Of a stretch of DNA of 10,406 bases, positions 1 through 6,287 are shown one piece after another. Within the stretch, counting starts at the first letter, position 1. Each line of letters starts with the position of its first letter. This DNA comes from JBGTCY01 sp041748615. GTDB lineage: Bacteria > Bacteroidota > Bacteroidia > Chitinophagales > CAIOSU01. The position numbers were made by a program, and so were the translations under genes. Where the stretch lies: assembly GCA_041748615.1 (NCBI GenBank), contig JBGTCY010000249.1, positions 1 through 10,406 on the forward strand, written 5' to 3'. Under the pieces are notes generated by a model that was given only the letters and a program-made list of their open reading frames with translations, was not told the DNA's origin and did no database searches.

Positions 1-1028
1 CGCGCGCCTTTGCGCGATGAGTTGATGTCCAACACGCCAGCGAGGAAAGCGGGTTGATTTGCCACAATGCCGATACTTCTGCCGGCAATCCGCGAAAATC
101 CAACGATGATGTTTTCCGCGAATTCCTTGTGTACTTCCAAAAATGAATTTTGATCGGTAATTTCTTCTATTACCTCCCGCATGTCATACGGTTGATTCGG
201 GTTTTCCGGGATAATCTTATTGAGCTTTGTCCGCAGTTCATTTTCTTTTTTGGAATAGGGGAGACGTGGCGGTTCATCTTCACAATTCTGCGGCATGTAG
301 CTCAATAACTTTTTGAGATACTCAATGCAAACCGCTTCATTCTCGCAGGCAAAATGCGTGACGCCCGATTTAGCGGCATGGGTATGCGCCCCTCCCAGTT
401 CATCGGGGCTGACAGTTTCATGCGTCACGGTTTTCACCACGTTCGGTCCGGTGACAAACATGTAAGAGGTTTTGTCCACCATCAACACAAAATCAGTGAT
501 GGCGGGCGAATACACCGCGCCCCCCGCGCAGGGTCCCATAATCGCTGAAATCTGCGGAATGACTCCGGAAGCTAAAGTGTTCCTGTAAAAAATATCCGCG
601 TAGCCGCCCAGTGAATTCACCCCCTCCTGGATGCGCGCGCCACCGCTGTCATTTAACCCAATCACTGGCGCTCCGTTGTTCATCGCGTGGTCCATGATTT
701 TGCAGATTTTCTCCGCGTGCGTTTCTGAAAGTGAACCTCCAAACACCGTGAAGTCCTGCGAAAAAACATAAACCAACCTGCCATTCACAGTGCCGTAGCC
801 GGTGACAACACCATCTCCCGGCACCAATTGTTTGTCCATCTCAAAATGGCGGCAGCGGTGAGTGACAAAAATGTCAATCTCTTCAAATGAACCTTCATCC
901 ATCAGCAGGTGAATCCGCTCGCGGGCGGAGAGTTTCCCCTTTTCATGTTGTTTTTTCAACCGATCTTCACCGCCACCGATGAGCGCTTCTTTTCTCTTTG
1001 TTTCTAATTCCTGCAATTTATCTTTCAT
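1..1028 (-). CDS. Acyl-CoA carboxylase beta (carboxyltransferase) subunit, 3' end outside window
   Basis: Carboxyltransferase subunit of a biotin-dependent acyl-CoA carboxylase, most like propionyl-CoA carboxylase beta or methylmalonyl-CoA decarboxylase alpha. It moves CO2 between carboxybiotin and an acyl-CoA in the cytoplasm. The first 342 residues are visible; such proteins are usually about 510-520 residues, so roughly a third lies off the left edge. The N-terminus has the family's charged helix ending in KGKLSARERI (residues 30-39). VPGDGVVTGYG is at 69-79, the acyl-CoA oxyanion segment NDSGGARIQEG at 126-136, and the biotin-side glycine motif GPCAGGAVYSPA at 165-176. LGGAHTHAAKSGVTHF (211-226) is also typical. 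The ATG at 1028 is chosen because an ATG four bases upstream runs out of frame into a stop. The gene stands alone, facing left. Substrate (propionyl-, methylmalonyl- or another acyl-CoA) cannot be fixed from this fragment; family membership is secure. Confidence 0.93.
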   Translation of the reverse strand, partial: MKDKLQELETKRKEALIGGGEDRLKKQHEKGKLSARERIHLLMDEGSFEEIDIFVTHRCRHFEMDKQLVPGDGVVTGYGTVNGRLVYVFSQDFTVFGGSLSETHAEKICKIMDHAMNNGAPVIGLNDSGGARIQEGVNSLGGYADIFYRNTLASGVIPQISAIMGPCAGGAVYSPAITDFVLMVDKTSYMFVTGPNVVKTVTHETVSPDELGGAHTHAAKSGVTHFACENEAVCIEYLKKLLSYMPQNCEDEPPRLPYSKKENELRTKLNKIIPENPNQPYDMREVIEEITDQNSFLEVHKEFAENIIVGFSRIAGRSIGIVANQPAFLAGVLDINSSRKGA

Positions 1029-1173
1029 TCATTCTGAATTTTTGAAGAGGCAAGTTACTAAATGTGAGGGAATGAAATTGTATCGGCTCATGCACTTCTG
1101 TGATTGAATATACCCTGCAAGCGGGACTTCGCATCCGTCTCAGCCTCACTCCAAAAGAGAGGGGAGTCCGGAC

Positions 1174-1277
1174 TATGCCGAAGGCAGTCAGGTTTTCGAA
1201 TAATCAAACTGCAAAACCTTCGGCATTAACCGAGAGTACGTCTCATTCCTTCGGAAATTCGACTACTCTCGGTATAA
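1174..1277 (+). repeat. 104-bp two-hairpin dispersed repeat, copy 1
   Basis: First of two copies of the same 104-bp element; the other is inverted at 6288-6391. The copies align without gaps at 89 of 104 positions. Half one (1176-1225) is an imperfect palindrome with arms TGCCGAAGG and CCTTCGGCA plus inner complementary segments GCAGT/ACTGC. Half two (1226-1277) is a long hairpin: arm ACCGAGAGTACGTC (1229-1242) pairs with GACTACTCTCGGT (1261-1273) through one bulged C, with a small apical hairpin TTCC-TTC-GGAA at 1246-1256. There is no coding content. The two-hairpin form resembles REP/RAYT-type or IS200/IS605-end-derived non-autonomous elements, but no transposase is present in this window, so that class is an inference. 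Confidence 0.85.
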
Positions 1278-1335
1278 TTATTAATAAACAGGAAAAACAA
1301 CATTTTTTTTGGAGGAAAAGAAAACAGTTCCGACA

Positions 1336-1407
1336 CCTTCTCCTTTGGAGAAGGGCGGGATGAGGCTTGCCCGGAAATGGCAAGCTCCTTTGCTTCAATA
1401 GTGAAGC
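1336..1407. repeat. Cluster of three short perfect hairpins
   Basis: Three consecutive inverted repeats. CCTTCTCC (1336-1343) pairs with GGAGAAGG (1347-1354) over a TTT loop. GCTTGCC (1365-1371) pairs with GGCAAGC (1379-1385) over a 7-nt loop. GCTTC (1392-1396) pairs with GAAGC (1403-1407) over a 6-nt loop. The first, followed by a G-rich tail and ATGAGG, looks like the small dispersed intergenic palindromes I associate with many Bacteroidota genomes; that is recollection, not a search result. None is followed by a convincing T-tract, and they lie upstream of the dehydrogenase start, so a terminator role is not favoured. Confidence 0.6.
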
Positions 1408-1432
1408 TCTGCCTTGTAGCATAAATCCATCC

Positions 1433-1440
1433 TATCTTCG
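1433..1440 (+). promoter_or_regulatory. Candidate Bacteroidota -7 box for the dehydrogenase gene
   Basis: TATCTTCG matches the Bacteroidota sigma-A -7 consensus TAnnTTTG except for one base and ends five bases before the ATG at 1446. If used, transcription would start at or within a few bases of the start codon, giving a leaderless or near-leaderless mRNA. A convincing TTTG -33 box at the usual spacing is missing (nearest is CTTG at 1413-1416), so this is tentative. Confidence 0.4.
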
Positions 1441-1445
1441 TCACC

Positions 1446-2294
1446 ATGAAAAATAAAGTCTGCCTCATTACGGGAGGTACTGCAGGTATCGGGAAAGCGA
1501 CCGCCATCGAACTTGCACGCAAGGGCGCTCACGTTTTCATTACCGCTCGAAATCAAGAAAAAGGAAAAACAGCTTGTGATGAAATCAAGAAAATCACCGG
1601 AAACAAGCAGGTGGAATATTTAACGGCAGACTTCGCTTCATTGGAATCAGTAAAAGCATTAGCGGACGCCTGTAAAAGCAAGTTGAAACGGCTTGATGTG
1701 CTGATTAACAATGCCGGTGTTTTTCACACGGAAAGAACTCTCAGCCACGATGGATATGAAATGCAGTTTGCGGTGAATCATCTCGCTCATTTTTTATTGA
1801 CCAATTTACTGCTGGACATTATCCGGCAATCCGCTCCGGCCCGCATCATCAATGTCAGTTCAAGGGTTCATCGCAGAGGAAATATTTATTTTGATGATTT
1901 GCAGTTAGCGAAAGGCGGCTATGACGGCTTCAAAGCCTATGGTCAGTCTAAACTTGCGAATATTTTATTTACGTATGAATTGGCGGAACGCCTGAAAGGA
2001 ACGGGTATCACGGTCAATTGTCTTCATCCCGGAGGTGTCGCTACCAACTTTGCCTTCAATCATTCCTCCGGTCTTTATCGCTGGGTTTGGACATTGGTCA
2101 GTCTGTTTTTAACCACCGTGCAAGAAGGCGCCAAAACATCGGTATATCTCGCGGCTTCACCGGAGGTTGAATCCCTAACCGGAAAATATTTTGCAAAATC
2201 AAAACCCGCAAATTCATCTGCCATTTCACATGATAAAGAAGTTGCAAAAAAACTCTGGAAAGTAAGCGAAGAATTGACCGGAATCCGGTTTTAG
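1446..2294 (+). CDS. Short-chain dehydrogenase/reductase, retinol-dehydrogenase-like
   Basis: A 282-residue classical SDR of the Rossmann-fold family, cytosolic, expected to oxidise or reduce an alcohol/carbonyl substrate with NAD(P)(H). The nucleotide-binding motif TGGTAGIG is at residues 9-16. An arginine at 35 (TARN) after the second strand favours NADP. NNAG is at 88-91, the structural/catalytic Asn at 111 (FAVNHLAHF), serine in NVSS at 136-139, and the YxxxK pair Y165/K169 in YGQSK. The HPGGV loop (194-198) closes the active site. The motif set and length are closest to the vertebrate retinol dehydrogenase 11-14/WWOX-like branch, which is common in bacteria with unknown substrate. All catalytic residues are present, so it should be active. 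It stands alone on the plus strand, convergent with rsmG; context gives no clue to substrate. Confidence 0.92.
   Translation: MKNKVCLITGGTAGIGKATAIELARKGAHVFITARNQEKGKTACDEIKKITGNKQVEYLTADFASLESVKALADACKSKLKRLDVLINNAGVFHTERTLSHDGYEMQFAVNHLAHFLLTNLLLDIIRQSAPARIINVSSRVHRRGNIYFDDLQLAKGGYDGFKAYGQSKLANILFTYELAERLKGTGITVNCLHPGGVATNFAFNHSSGLYRWVWTLVSLFLTTVQEGAKTSVYLAASPEVESLTGKYFAKSKPANSSAISHDKEVAKKLWKVSEELTGIRF
2277..2294 (+). terminator. Short GC hairpin with T-run overlapping the dehydrogenase stop codon
   Basis: ACCGG (2277-2281) and CCGGT (2285-2289) form a tight perfect stem with a 3-nt loop, followed directly by TTTAG, the last bases of the gene. This is a minimal intrinsic-terminator shape folded into the final codons. 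The stem and T-run are both short, so termination here is only possible. Confidence 0.25.
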
Positions 2295-2367
2295 AAAGTA
2301 GAAGACTTGCAATGTGAAGCTATAAAAATACCCGCAAATTGAAGCCTGCATTAGCGGATATTATAAA

Positions 2368-2526
2368 TTAGATTTTAGATTCATTGAGGTTATTTTGGAA
2401 ATGTGCCTTTGAATAATTATCCTCAGCAAAAATTTCTGGCAAGGTCCAATTTTCTAATCTAATATCTTAATATCTTACATCTAATGTCTTGAATCTAATA
2501 TCTTACATCTAAAATCTAACATCTCA
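2368..2526. repeat. TCTAAAATCTAA-type repeat cluster with inverted arm (locus 1)
   Basis: Downstream of rsmG and in the convergent gap after the dehydrogenase. A left arm TTAGATTTTAGATT at 2368-2381 is complementary over 13 bases to ATCTAAAATCTAA at 2507-2519. The right side (about 2453-2526) is a degenerate tandem series of related words; TCTAATATCTTA occurs twice. The arms could fold into one long A/T-rich hairpin in the rsmG transcript. The same words and layout recur at 8846-8952, so this is a dispersed repeat family rather than chance A/T richness. The remainder of the 2295-2562 gap holds nothing recognisable. Confidence 0.65.
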
Positions 2527-2562
2527 TAACAAACAGACTAAAGATGTTTTTTGACACCAAGA

Positions 2563-3243
2563 CTAAGATTCTACATGCACCACAAACTTCTCATGAAAGA
2601 ACTCCTCTTTGAAATAATCGCTAATCGGATAAATCGTGGCGGGAACATCTAAGGCTTGCAATTCATCCTGAATATCTCCGCCTTTTAAAACCAGCAATCC
2701 ATTCTTTAAAGTATTAAATTGTTCTTCGCTGATTTTTTTTTGCGACCAGGTAAAAAGCGTTTTTAAATAACTAACCGCGCGGGAAACCACAAAATGATAT
2801 TGCCCGGCAACTTCTTCCGCGCGCGTCCATTGGGCAGTGGCGTTTTTTAATTCAAGTTCTTCGATGATATTTTCCACCACCTTGATTTTTTTACCGATGG
2901 AATCCACCAAATGGAATCTGACTTCAGGAAAAAAGATTGCCAGCGGAATACCAGGAAATCCGCCTCCGGTGCCGATATCCAACACATTGGTATCCGGAGC
3001 GAATTGAATCACTTTCGCGATGCTCAATGAATGCAGTACATGATGCAGGTACAACTGTTCCAAATCTTTCCGCGAAATCACATTGATTTGAGCGTTCCAC
3101 TTCTCATAAAGCGGGAACAGTCTTTTAATTTTTTGATTCTGCACATCAGACAATTCCGGGAAATATTCCGAAATGAGTTGATGTTGCGGAATCAGATTTT
3201 CCGAATCAAGTGATGGATTTTCCGTTTTTGGTTGAATGGTCAT
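2563..3243 (-). CDS. rsmG: 16S rRNA (guanine-527-N7)-methyltransferase RsmG
   Basis: SAM-dependent methyltransferase (formerly GidB) that makes m7G527 in 16S rRNA of the small subunit; in other bacteria its loss gives low-level streptomycin resistance. The 226-residue length is slightly above the usual 205-215 because of a poorly conserved N-terminal extension of about 20 residues. Family signatures are NVISRKD (54-60), the SAM-binding VLDIGTGGGFPGIPLA (87-102), the acidic strand end VDS (113-115), SRAV (154-157) and the LKGG loop (186-189). It is the last gene of the glycosyltransferase-sigma-rsmG run, 59 bp after the sigma gene stop. The ATG at 3243 is the first in frame; a later start is possible, since the extension before about residue 22 carries no family motif. 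Identification is firm. Confidence 0.97.
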   Translation of the reverse strand: MTIQPKTENPSLDSENLIPQHQLISEYFPELSDVQNQKIKRLFPLYEKWNAQINVISRKDLEQLYLHHVLHSLSIAKVIQFAPDTNVLDIGTGGGFPGIPLAIFFPEVRFHLVDSIGKKIKVVENIIEELELKNATAQWTRAEEVAGQYHFVVSRAVSYLKTLFTWSQKKISEEQFNTLKNGLLVLKGGDIQDELQALDVPATIYPISDYFKEEFFHEKFVVHVES

Positions 3244-3251
3244 TGGCTAAA

Positions 3252-3273
3252 GCTAATCGTATTTGACGATTGC
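3252..3273 (-). promoter_or_regulatory. Hairpin just upstream of the rsmG start codon
   Basis: Read on the minus strand, GCAATCGT and ACGATTAGC pair (8 bp with one bulged base) around the 5-nt loop CAAAT, ending about 8 nt before the rsmG ATG. It lies in the 59-bp sigma-rsmG gap. Only TTTAG follows, so it is a poor terminator. It could attenuate read-through or affect rsmG initiation, or be incidental. Confidence 0.35.
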
Positions 3274-3302
3274 CCTTTTTCCATGAACAAAATAAAACGG
3301 GT

Positions 3303-3911
3303 TTAGATTTTTTCGATGTCTGCTTCCAACAGTTTGCAGAGCAACTCCTTCGCCCTGAAAAGCTGTGCTTTCACAGTGCCTAATGGAATATTCATTTCAT
3401 CCGCAATCTCTTCGTAGGAATACTCTTCGTAGTATCTCAGCTTGATGAGGTGCTTGTATTTGTCATCCAATTTTTCAATCATGCCGCGCACGGAAACCGC
3501 GCGTTGCTGTTTGATATATTTTTCTTCGGGATTCAACACTTCCGCTTTGAAATCCATGTAAAGGTCATCGCCTTTTTCGTTTTCTACCGGCTCATCAAGT
3601 GATGTGGTGGCTAATTTTTTCTTACGAATGAAATCAATGCAGTTATTGGTGGCGATTTTAAACAACCATGTGCTGAAAGCATATTTCGTGTCGTAACTGT
3701 CTAACTTATTAAACGCTTTACCGAAAGATTCAAGGGTGATATCCTCCGCATCGGAAGCGTCATGCACCATTTTCAGCACCATGAAGTAGATGCTGTCTTT
3801 ATAGCGTGACATCAGTTTTTTAAATGCGCGCTGGTCTTTCTTTTTAACGGCAAGCTTTACCAGTTCGAGGTCTTCTTTTGCTCTGTCTGTAGTTTTAAAT
3901 TTCACTTCCAT
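3303..3911 (-). CDS. ECF-type RNA polymerase sigma factor (sigma-70 family)
   Basis: A 202-residue group-4 sigma factor that would direct RNA polymerase to a specific promoter set. Region 2 runs from about residue 30 to 98, with the core-binding/-10 segment DAEDITLESFGKAFNKLDSY (54-73) and the FSTWLFKIATNNCIDFIRK segment (79-97). An acidic linker of about 45 residues follows. Region 4 (about 145-196) ends in a helix-turn-helix, YSYEEIADEMNIPLGTVKAQ (164-183), for -35 recognition. An in-frame ATG at 3971 exists, but the extra 20 residues lie inside the glycosyltransferase gene and look non-family; the ATG at 3911 starts just before region 2 and overlaps the upstream stop by 10 bp, a usual translational-coupling arrangement. 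No anti-sigma gene is adjacent, so it may be controlled by expression or an unlinked partner. The regulon cannot be deduced. Confidence 0.93.
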   Translation of the reverse strand: MEVKFKTTDRAKEDLELVKLAVKKKDQRAFKKLMSRYKDSIYFMVLKMVHDASDAEDITLESFGKAFNKLDSYDTKYAFSTWLFKIATNNCIDFIRKKKLATTSLDEPVENEKGDDLYMDFKAEVLNPEEKYIKQQRAVSVRGMIEKLDDKYKHLIKLRYYEEYSYEEIADEMNIPLGTVKAQLFRAKELLCKLLEADIEKI

Positions 3912-5011
3912 TTTTTTGTTTTTGTGATGCGTGAAACACTGCCCAAAGTAACGAAAAATAGCGACAGGCAAAGGTCAAGCAAAGGTGTGAATATCCACAA
4001 CCCTTTTGTCTGTAACGTGCGCATCGCTTCCGCGTTGATGAACAATTGAAAAATATTTTTGAATAAAAAAATAATTAAGACCGGAATAAAAAGTAAGCCG
4101 CTGGCAAGCAACGGAAAAATTAAGACGTTGAAAGTGGCATGTGAAAGATACAGCGTGCCGAGAATCAACTGATGTTTGAAACGGTAATGATAGCCTGCGG
4201 TGTAATGTCTTTTTTTCTGATTCAGAAACGCGTCTAACGATGCCGGAGATTCTGTAATCATGTGTGATTTAGGATGAATCATCAAAGCTGTGTTTCTTCC
4301 GTTTGCAATCTTGTTTACCAACAAATCGTCATCACCGGTCATAATTCCACTGCTGGAGGTTGCTGGAATGTATTCTCCTACGGATTTGCGGTACAAAAGG
4401 TTTCGTCCTGTCCCCATATAAGGCATTCCTGCAAGCGAAAAAGTGAGATAATACAGGGCGGTGGTGAAGTTTTCGTAGCGAATCAATTTGTTCAGCCACC
4501 CCGGCTTTTCAGTGCAGGGCGAATAACCCAGCACGAACAAAGTTTCGGGTTTACAGGCATTTGCCATGTATTGAATCCATTCGTCAGATGCCGGATGGCA
4601 ATCGGCATCTGTCATTAAGAGCAAGTCATTTTTAGCAGCCTGAATACCGGCTGTCAAAGCGCTGCGTTTGCCGGGCAGTCGTTTATCCGCAATCGAATGT
4701 GTGATAACTTTTAGATTGGGAAACAACGCGCTCATTTCGTCTAACCACATTGCCGTCCCGTCCGTGGAACGGTCATTCACCACAATCACTTCAAAATCAG
4801 GATATTGCTGATTTAAAATAGAGGGCAGGTTTTTTTTTAAGTGAAACAGCGCATCGCGTGCGCATATTATCACGGAGACAGGTTCTTGATGTTCGTTTAA
4901 GTTTTCAATATTTTCAGCCGGATTGAGCTTGAATATTTTTAAAAAAACAAATCCATAGAAACACATCAAAAAGAAAAACGCGATAAAAAAAAGGACGGCT
5001 AAGATTATCAA
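3902..5011 (-). CDS. Membrane-anchored family 2 glycosyltransferase
   Basis: A 369-residue GT2 (GT-A fold) transferase, probably at the cytoplasmic face of the inner membrane, moving a sugar from a nucleotide-sugar to a lipid or polysaccharide acceptor. It has an N-terminal transmembrane helix (2-27), then PVSVIICARD (44-53), VVNDRSTDG (77-85) for nucleotide binding, the DxD-type metal motif TDADCHP (134-140), GDDDL (226-230) as probable catalytic acidic site, and QKKRHY (265-270) in place of the processive QxxRW. Two or more hydrophobic helices follow (about 282-318 and 335-357). The start is TTG at 5011: no ATG or GTG lies between it and an upstream in-frame stop, and starting here keeps the membrane anchor. 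Its stop overlaps the sigma gene start, so the two are probably cotranscribed. Acceptor and sugar are not predictable. Confidence 0.88.
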   Translation of the reverse strand: MIILAVLFFIAFFFLMCFYGFVFLKIFKLNPAENIENLNEHQEPVSVIICARDALFHLKKNLPSILNQQYPDFEVIVVNDRSTDGTAMWLDEMSALFPNLKVITHSIADKRLPGKRSALTAGIQAAKNDLLLMTDADCHPASDEWIQYMANACKPETLFVLGYSPCTEKPGWLNKLIRYENFTTALYYLTFSLAGMPYMGTGRNLLYRKSVGEYIPATSSSGIMTGDDDLLVNKIANGRNTALMIHPKSHMITESPASLDAFLNQKKRHYTAGYHYRFKHQLILGTLYLSHATFNVLIFPLLASGLLFIPVLIIFLFKNIFQLFINAEAMRTLQTKGLWIFTPLLDLCLSLFFVTLGSVSRITKTKKWK

Positions 5012-5129
5012 AAGCGGGCGGTTAACTTTGTGCGCTTAAAACTAATCACCTGTTCATTGTGTCGTTGTGCTTTGATAAACACGTTGAATGTTGATTAAAA
5101 AAGTTTTGAATCCAGCGTAAATAAAAATC
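5012..5129. promoter_or_regulatory. Divergent promoter region for glycosyltransferase operon and tgt
   Basis: A 118-bp A/T-rich gap between two outward-facing genes, so both promoters should be here. On the plus strand TTTG (5071-5074) and AAGTTTTG (5101-5108, one mismatch to TAnnTTTG) are present but at non-standard spacing. On the minus strand TAGTTTTA near 5040-5047 is one mismatch from a -7 box. Neither is convincing alone. No operator-like palindrome is evident. Confidence 0.35.
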
Positions 5130-6260
5130 GTGAAGTTCACCATTCATTCTAAAGATACTTTCAGCAAGGCGAGAACAGGAACCATTGAAACCGGGCATGG
5201 CAGTTTTTCAACTCCCATGTTTATGCCCGTAGGCACGGCAGGCAGCGTGAAAGCCGTTCATCTTGCCGAATTAGAAACTGAGATTCACAGCGAAATTATT
5301 CTCTCCAATACGTATCATCTTTATTTGCGACCGGGATTGGATGTGTTGCGCGAGGCGGGCGGCTTGCACCGTTTCATCGGCTGGAAAAAACCGATTTTGA
5401 CGGACAGCGGAGGCTACCAGGTGTATTCATTGGCTGAAAAAAGAAAAATCAAAGAAGAGGGTGTGAAATTTCAATCACACATTGATGGCTCAACGCATTT
5501 TTTTTCACCCGAATATGCGATTGATATTCAACGGGTGATTGGCGCTGATATCATCATGGCATTTGACGAATGCACGCCTTATCCCTGTGAATATAAATAC
5601 GCAAAAAAGTCAACGGAAATGACGCATCGCTGGCTCAAACGCTGCATCGCGCGGTTTCATGAAACGGAAGCTCTGTATGATTATCCGCAGACCTTGTTTC
5701 CCATTGTGCAGGGCAGCGTGTTTACTGACCTCAGAAAAATTTCAGCCGAAACCATTGCAGCGGAAAATCTGGAAGCCAATGCCATTGGAGGATTGTCAGT
5801 CGGTGAGCCTGCTGAAATGATGTATGAAATGACGGAGGCGGTTTGCGGCATTTTACCCGCTGAAAAACCGCGTTATCTTATGGGAGTAGGAACGCCCGCC
5901 AATCTGCTCGAATCCATCGCGCTGGGAATAGATATGTTTGACTGCGTGATGCCCACGCGCAACGGCAGAAACGGGATGCTGTTCACCACGCAGGGAATAA
6001 TCAATATCCGCAATAAAAAATGGGAACATGATTTCAGCGCGCTGGATAGTGAGAGTCCCGCGACTGTCAGTCGTCATCATTCCAAAGCTTACTTGCGTCA
6101 TCTTTTTATTTCCGGTGAAATTCTCGGATTGCAAATCGCGAGCATCAACAATCTCAGCCTTTACCTTTGGCTGATGAAACAGGCGCGGGAAAAAATCGTT
6201 GAGGGTTTATTTGATACATGGAAAAGAAGCATGGTGCAACAACTGATGCAACGCTTGTGA
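5130..6260 (+). CDS. tgt: Queuine/preQ1 tRNA-guanine(34) transglycosylase, zinc ligands missing
   Basis: Exchanges guanine-34 of GUN-anticodon tRNAs for preQ1 in queuosine synthesis; cytoplasmic TIM-barrel enzyme. At 376 residues it is full length. TPMFMPVGT (28-36) and SNTYHLYLRPG (59-69) are family hallmarks. LTDSGG contains D92, the general acid/base; GGLSVGE (220-226) is the substrate loop; FDCVMPTRNGRNG places the nucleophile at D271 and the anticodon-contacting arginines at R277 and R280. By alignment to the Zymomonas enzyme from memory, the zinc site C-x-C-x2-C...H corresponds to S309, A311, S314 and N340, so every ligand is replaced while flanking segments (SKAYLRHL, QIASI.NL) are conserved. 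The start is GTG at 5130; the preceding in-frame codons reach a TAA within four codons, and the N-terminus fits the family. The permease gene follows, separated by the 104-bp element. Confidence 0.96.
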   Translation: MKFTIHSKDTFSKARTGTIETGHGSFSTPMFMPVGTAGSVKAVHLAELETEIHSEIILSNTYHLYLRPGLDVLREAGGLHRFIGWKKPILTDSGGYQVYSLAEKRKIKEEGVKFQSHIDGSTHFFSPEYAIDIQRVIGADIIMAFDECTPYPCEYKYAKKSTEMTHRWLKRCIARFHETEALYDYPQTLFPIVQGSVFTDLRKISAETIAAENLEANAIGGLSVGEPAEMMYEMTEAVCGILPAEKPRYLMGVGTPANLLESIALGIDMFDCVMPTRNGRNGMLFTTQGIINIRNKKWEHDFSALDSESPATVSRHHSKAYLRHLFISGEILGLQIASINNLSLYLWLMKQAREKIVEGLFDTWKRSMVQQLMQRL

Positions 6261-6287
6261 CCTCCTCCCTTCAATTCAAAAATGGGA

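Larger units (their letters stand above)
1029..1445. other. Gene-free, palindrome-rich spacer between divergent genes
   Basis: A 417-bp gap between the minus-strand carboxylase start and the plus-strand dehydrogenase start. No ORF here has recognisable protein content; the reading frames crossing it are made of repeat DNA. It holds a run of inverted repeats: ACTCC/GGAGT around 1148-1167, the 104-bp element at 1174-1277, and three further hairpins at 1336-1407. The promoters of both flanking genes must also lie here. The one I can point to is the -7-like box near 1433; for the carboxylase only a weak TA-rich stretch near 1051-1060 is visible on the minus strand. Confidence 0.6.

Noticed and set aside
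354..548. Plus-strand open frame opposite the carboxylase
   Set aside because: Antisense to well-conserved carboxyltransferase motifs.
1100..1363. Plus-strand 87-codon open frame
   Set aside because: It consists of the palindrome cluster and the 104-bp repeat read through; the translation has no protein-like character.
1226..1522. Minus-strand 98-codon open frame
   Set aside because: It overlaps the repeat and the first codons of the dehydrogenase, whose catalytic motifs are clear on the other strand; it is a shadow.
2453..2526. CRISPR-like array in the TCTAA repeat cluster
   Set aside because: Repeat words are only 8-14 bases, degenerate and directly abutting, with no unique spacers and no cas genes.
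3911..3971. Sigma factor start at the upstream ATG (3971)
   Set aside because: The extra 20 residues lie inside the glycosyltransferase gene and do not resemble sigma N-termini; the ATG at 3911 gives normal length and a typical overlap.
4274..4618. Plus-strand 114-codon open frame opposite the glycosyltransferase
   Set aside because: Antisense to the GT2 catalytic region; no recognisable content.
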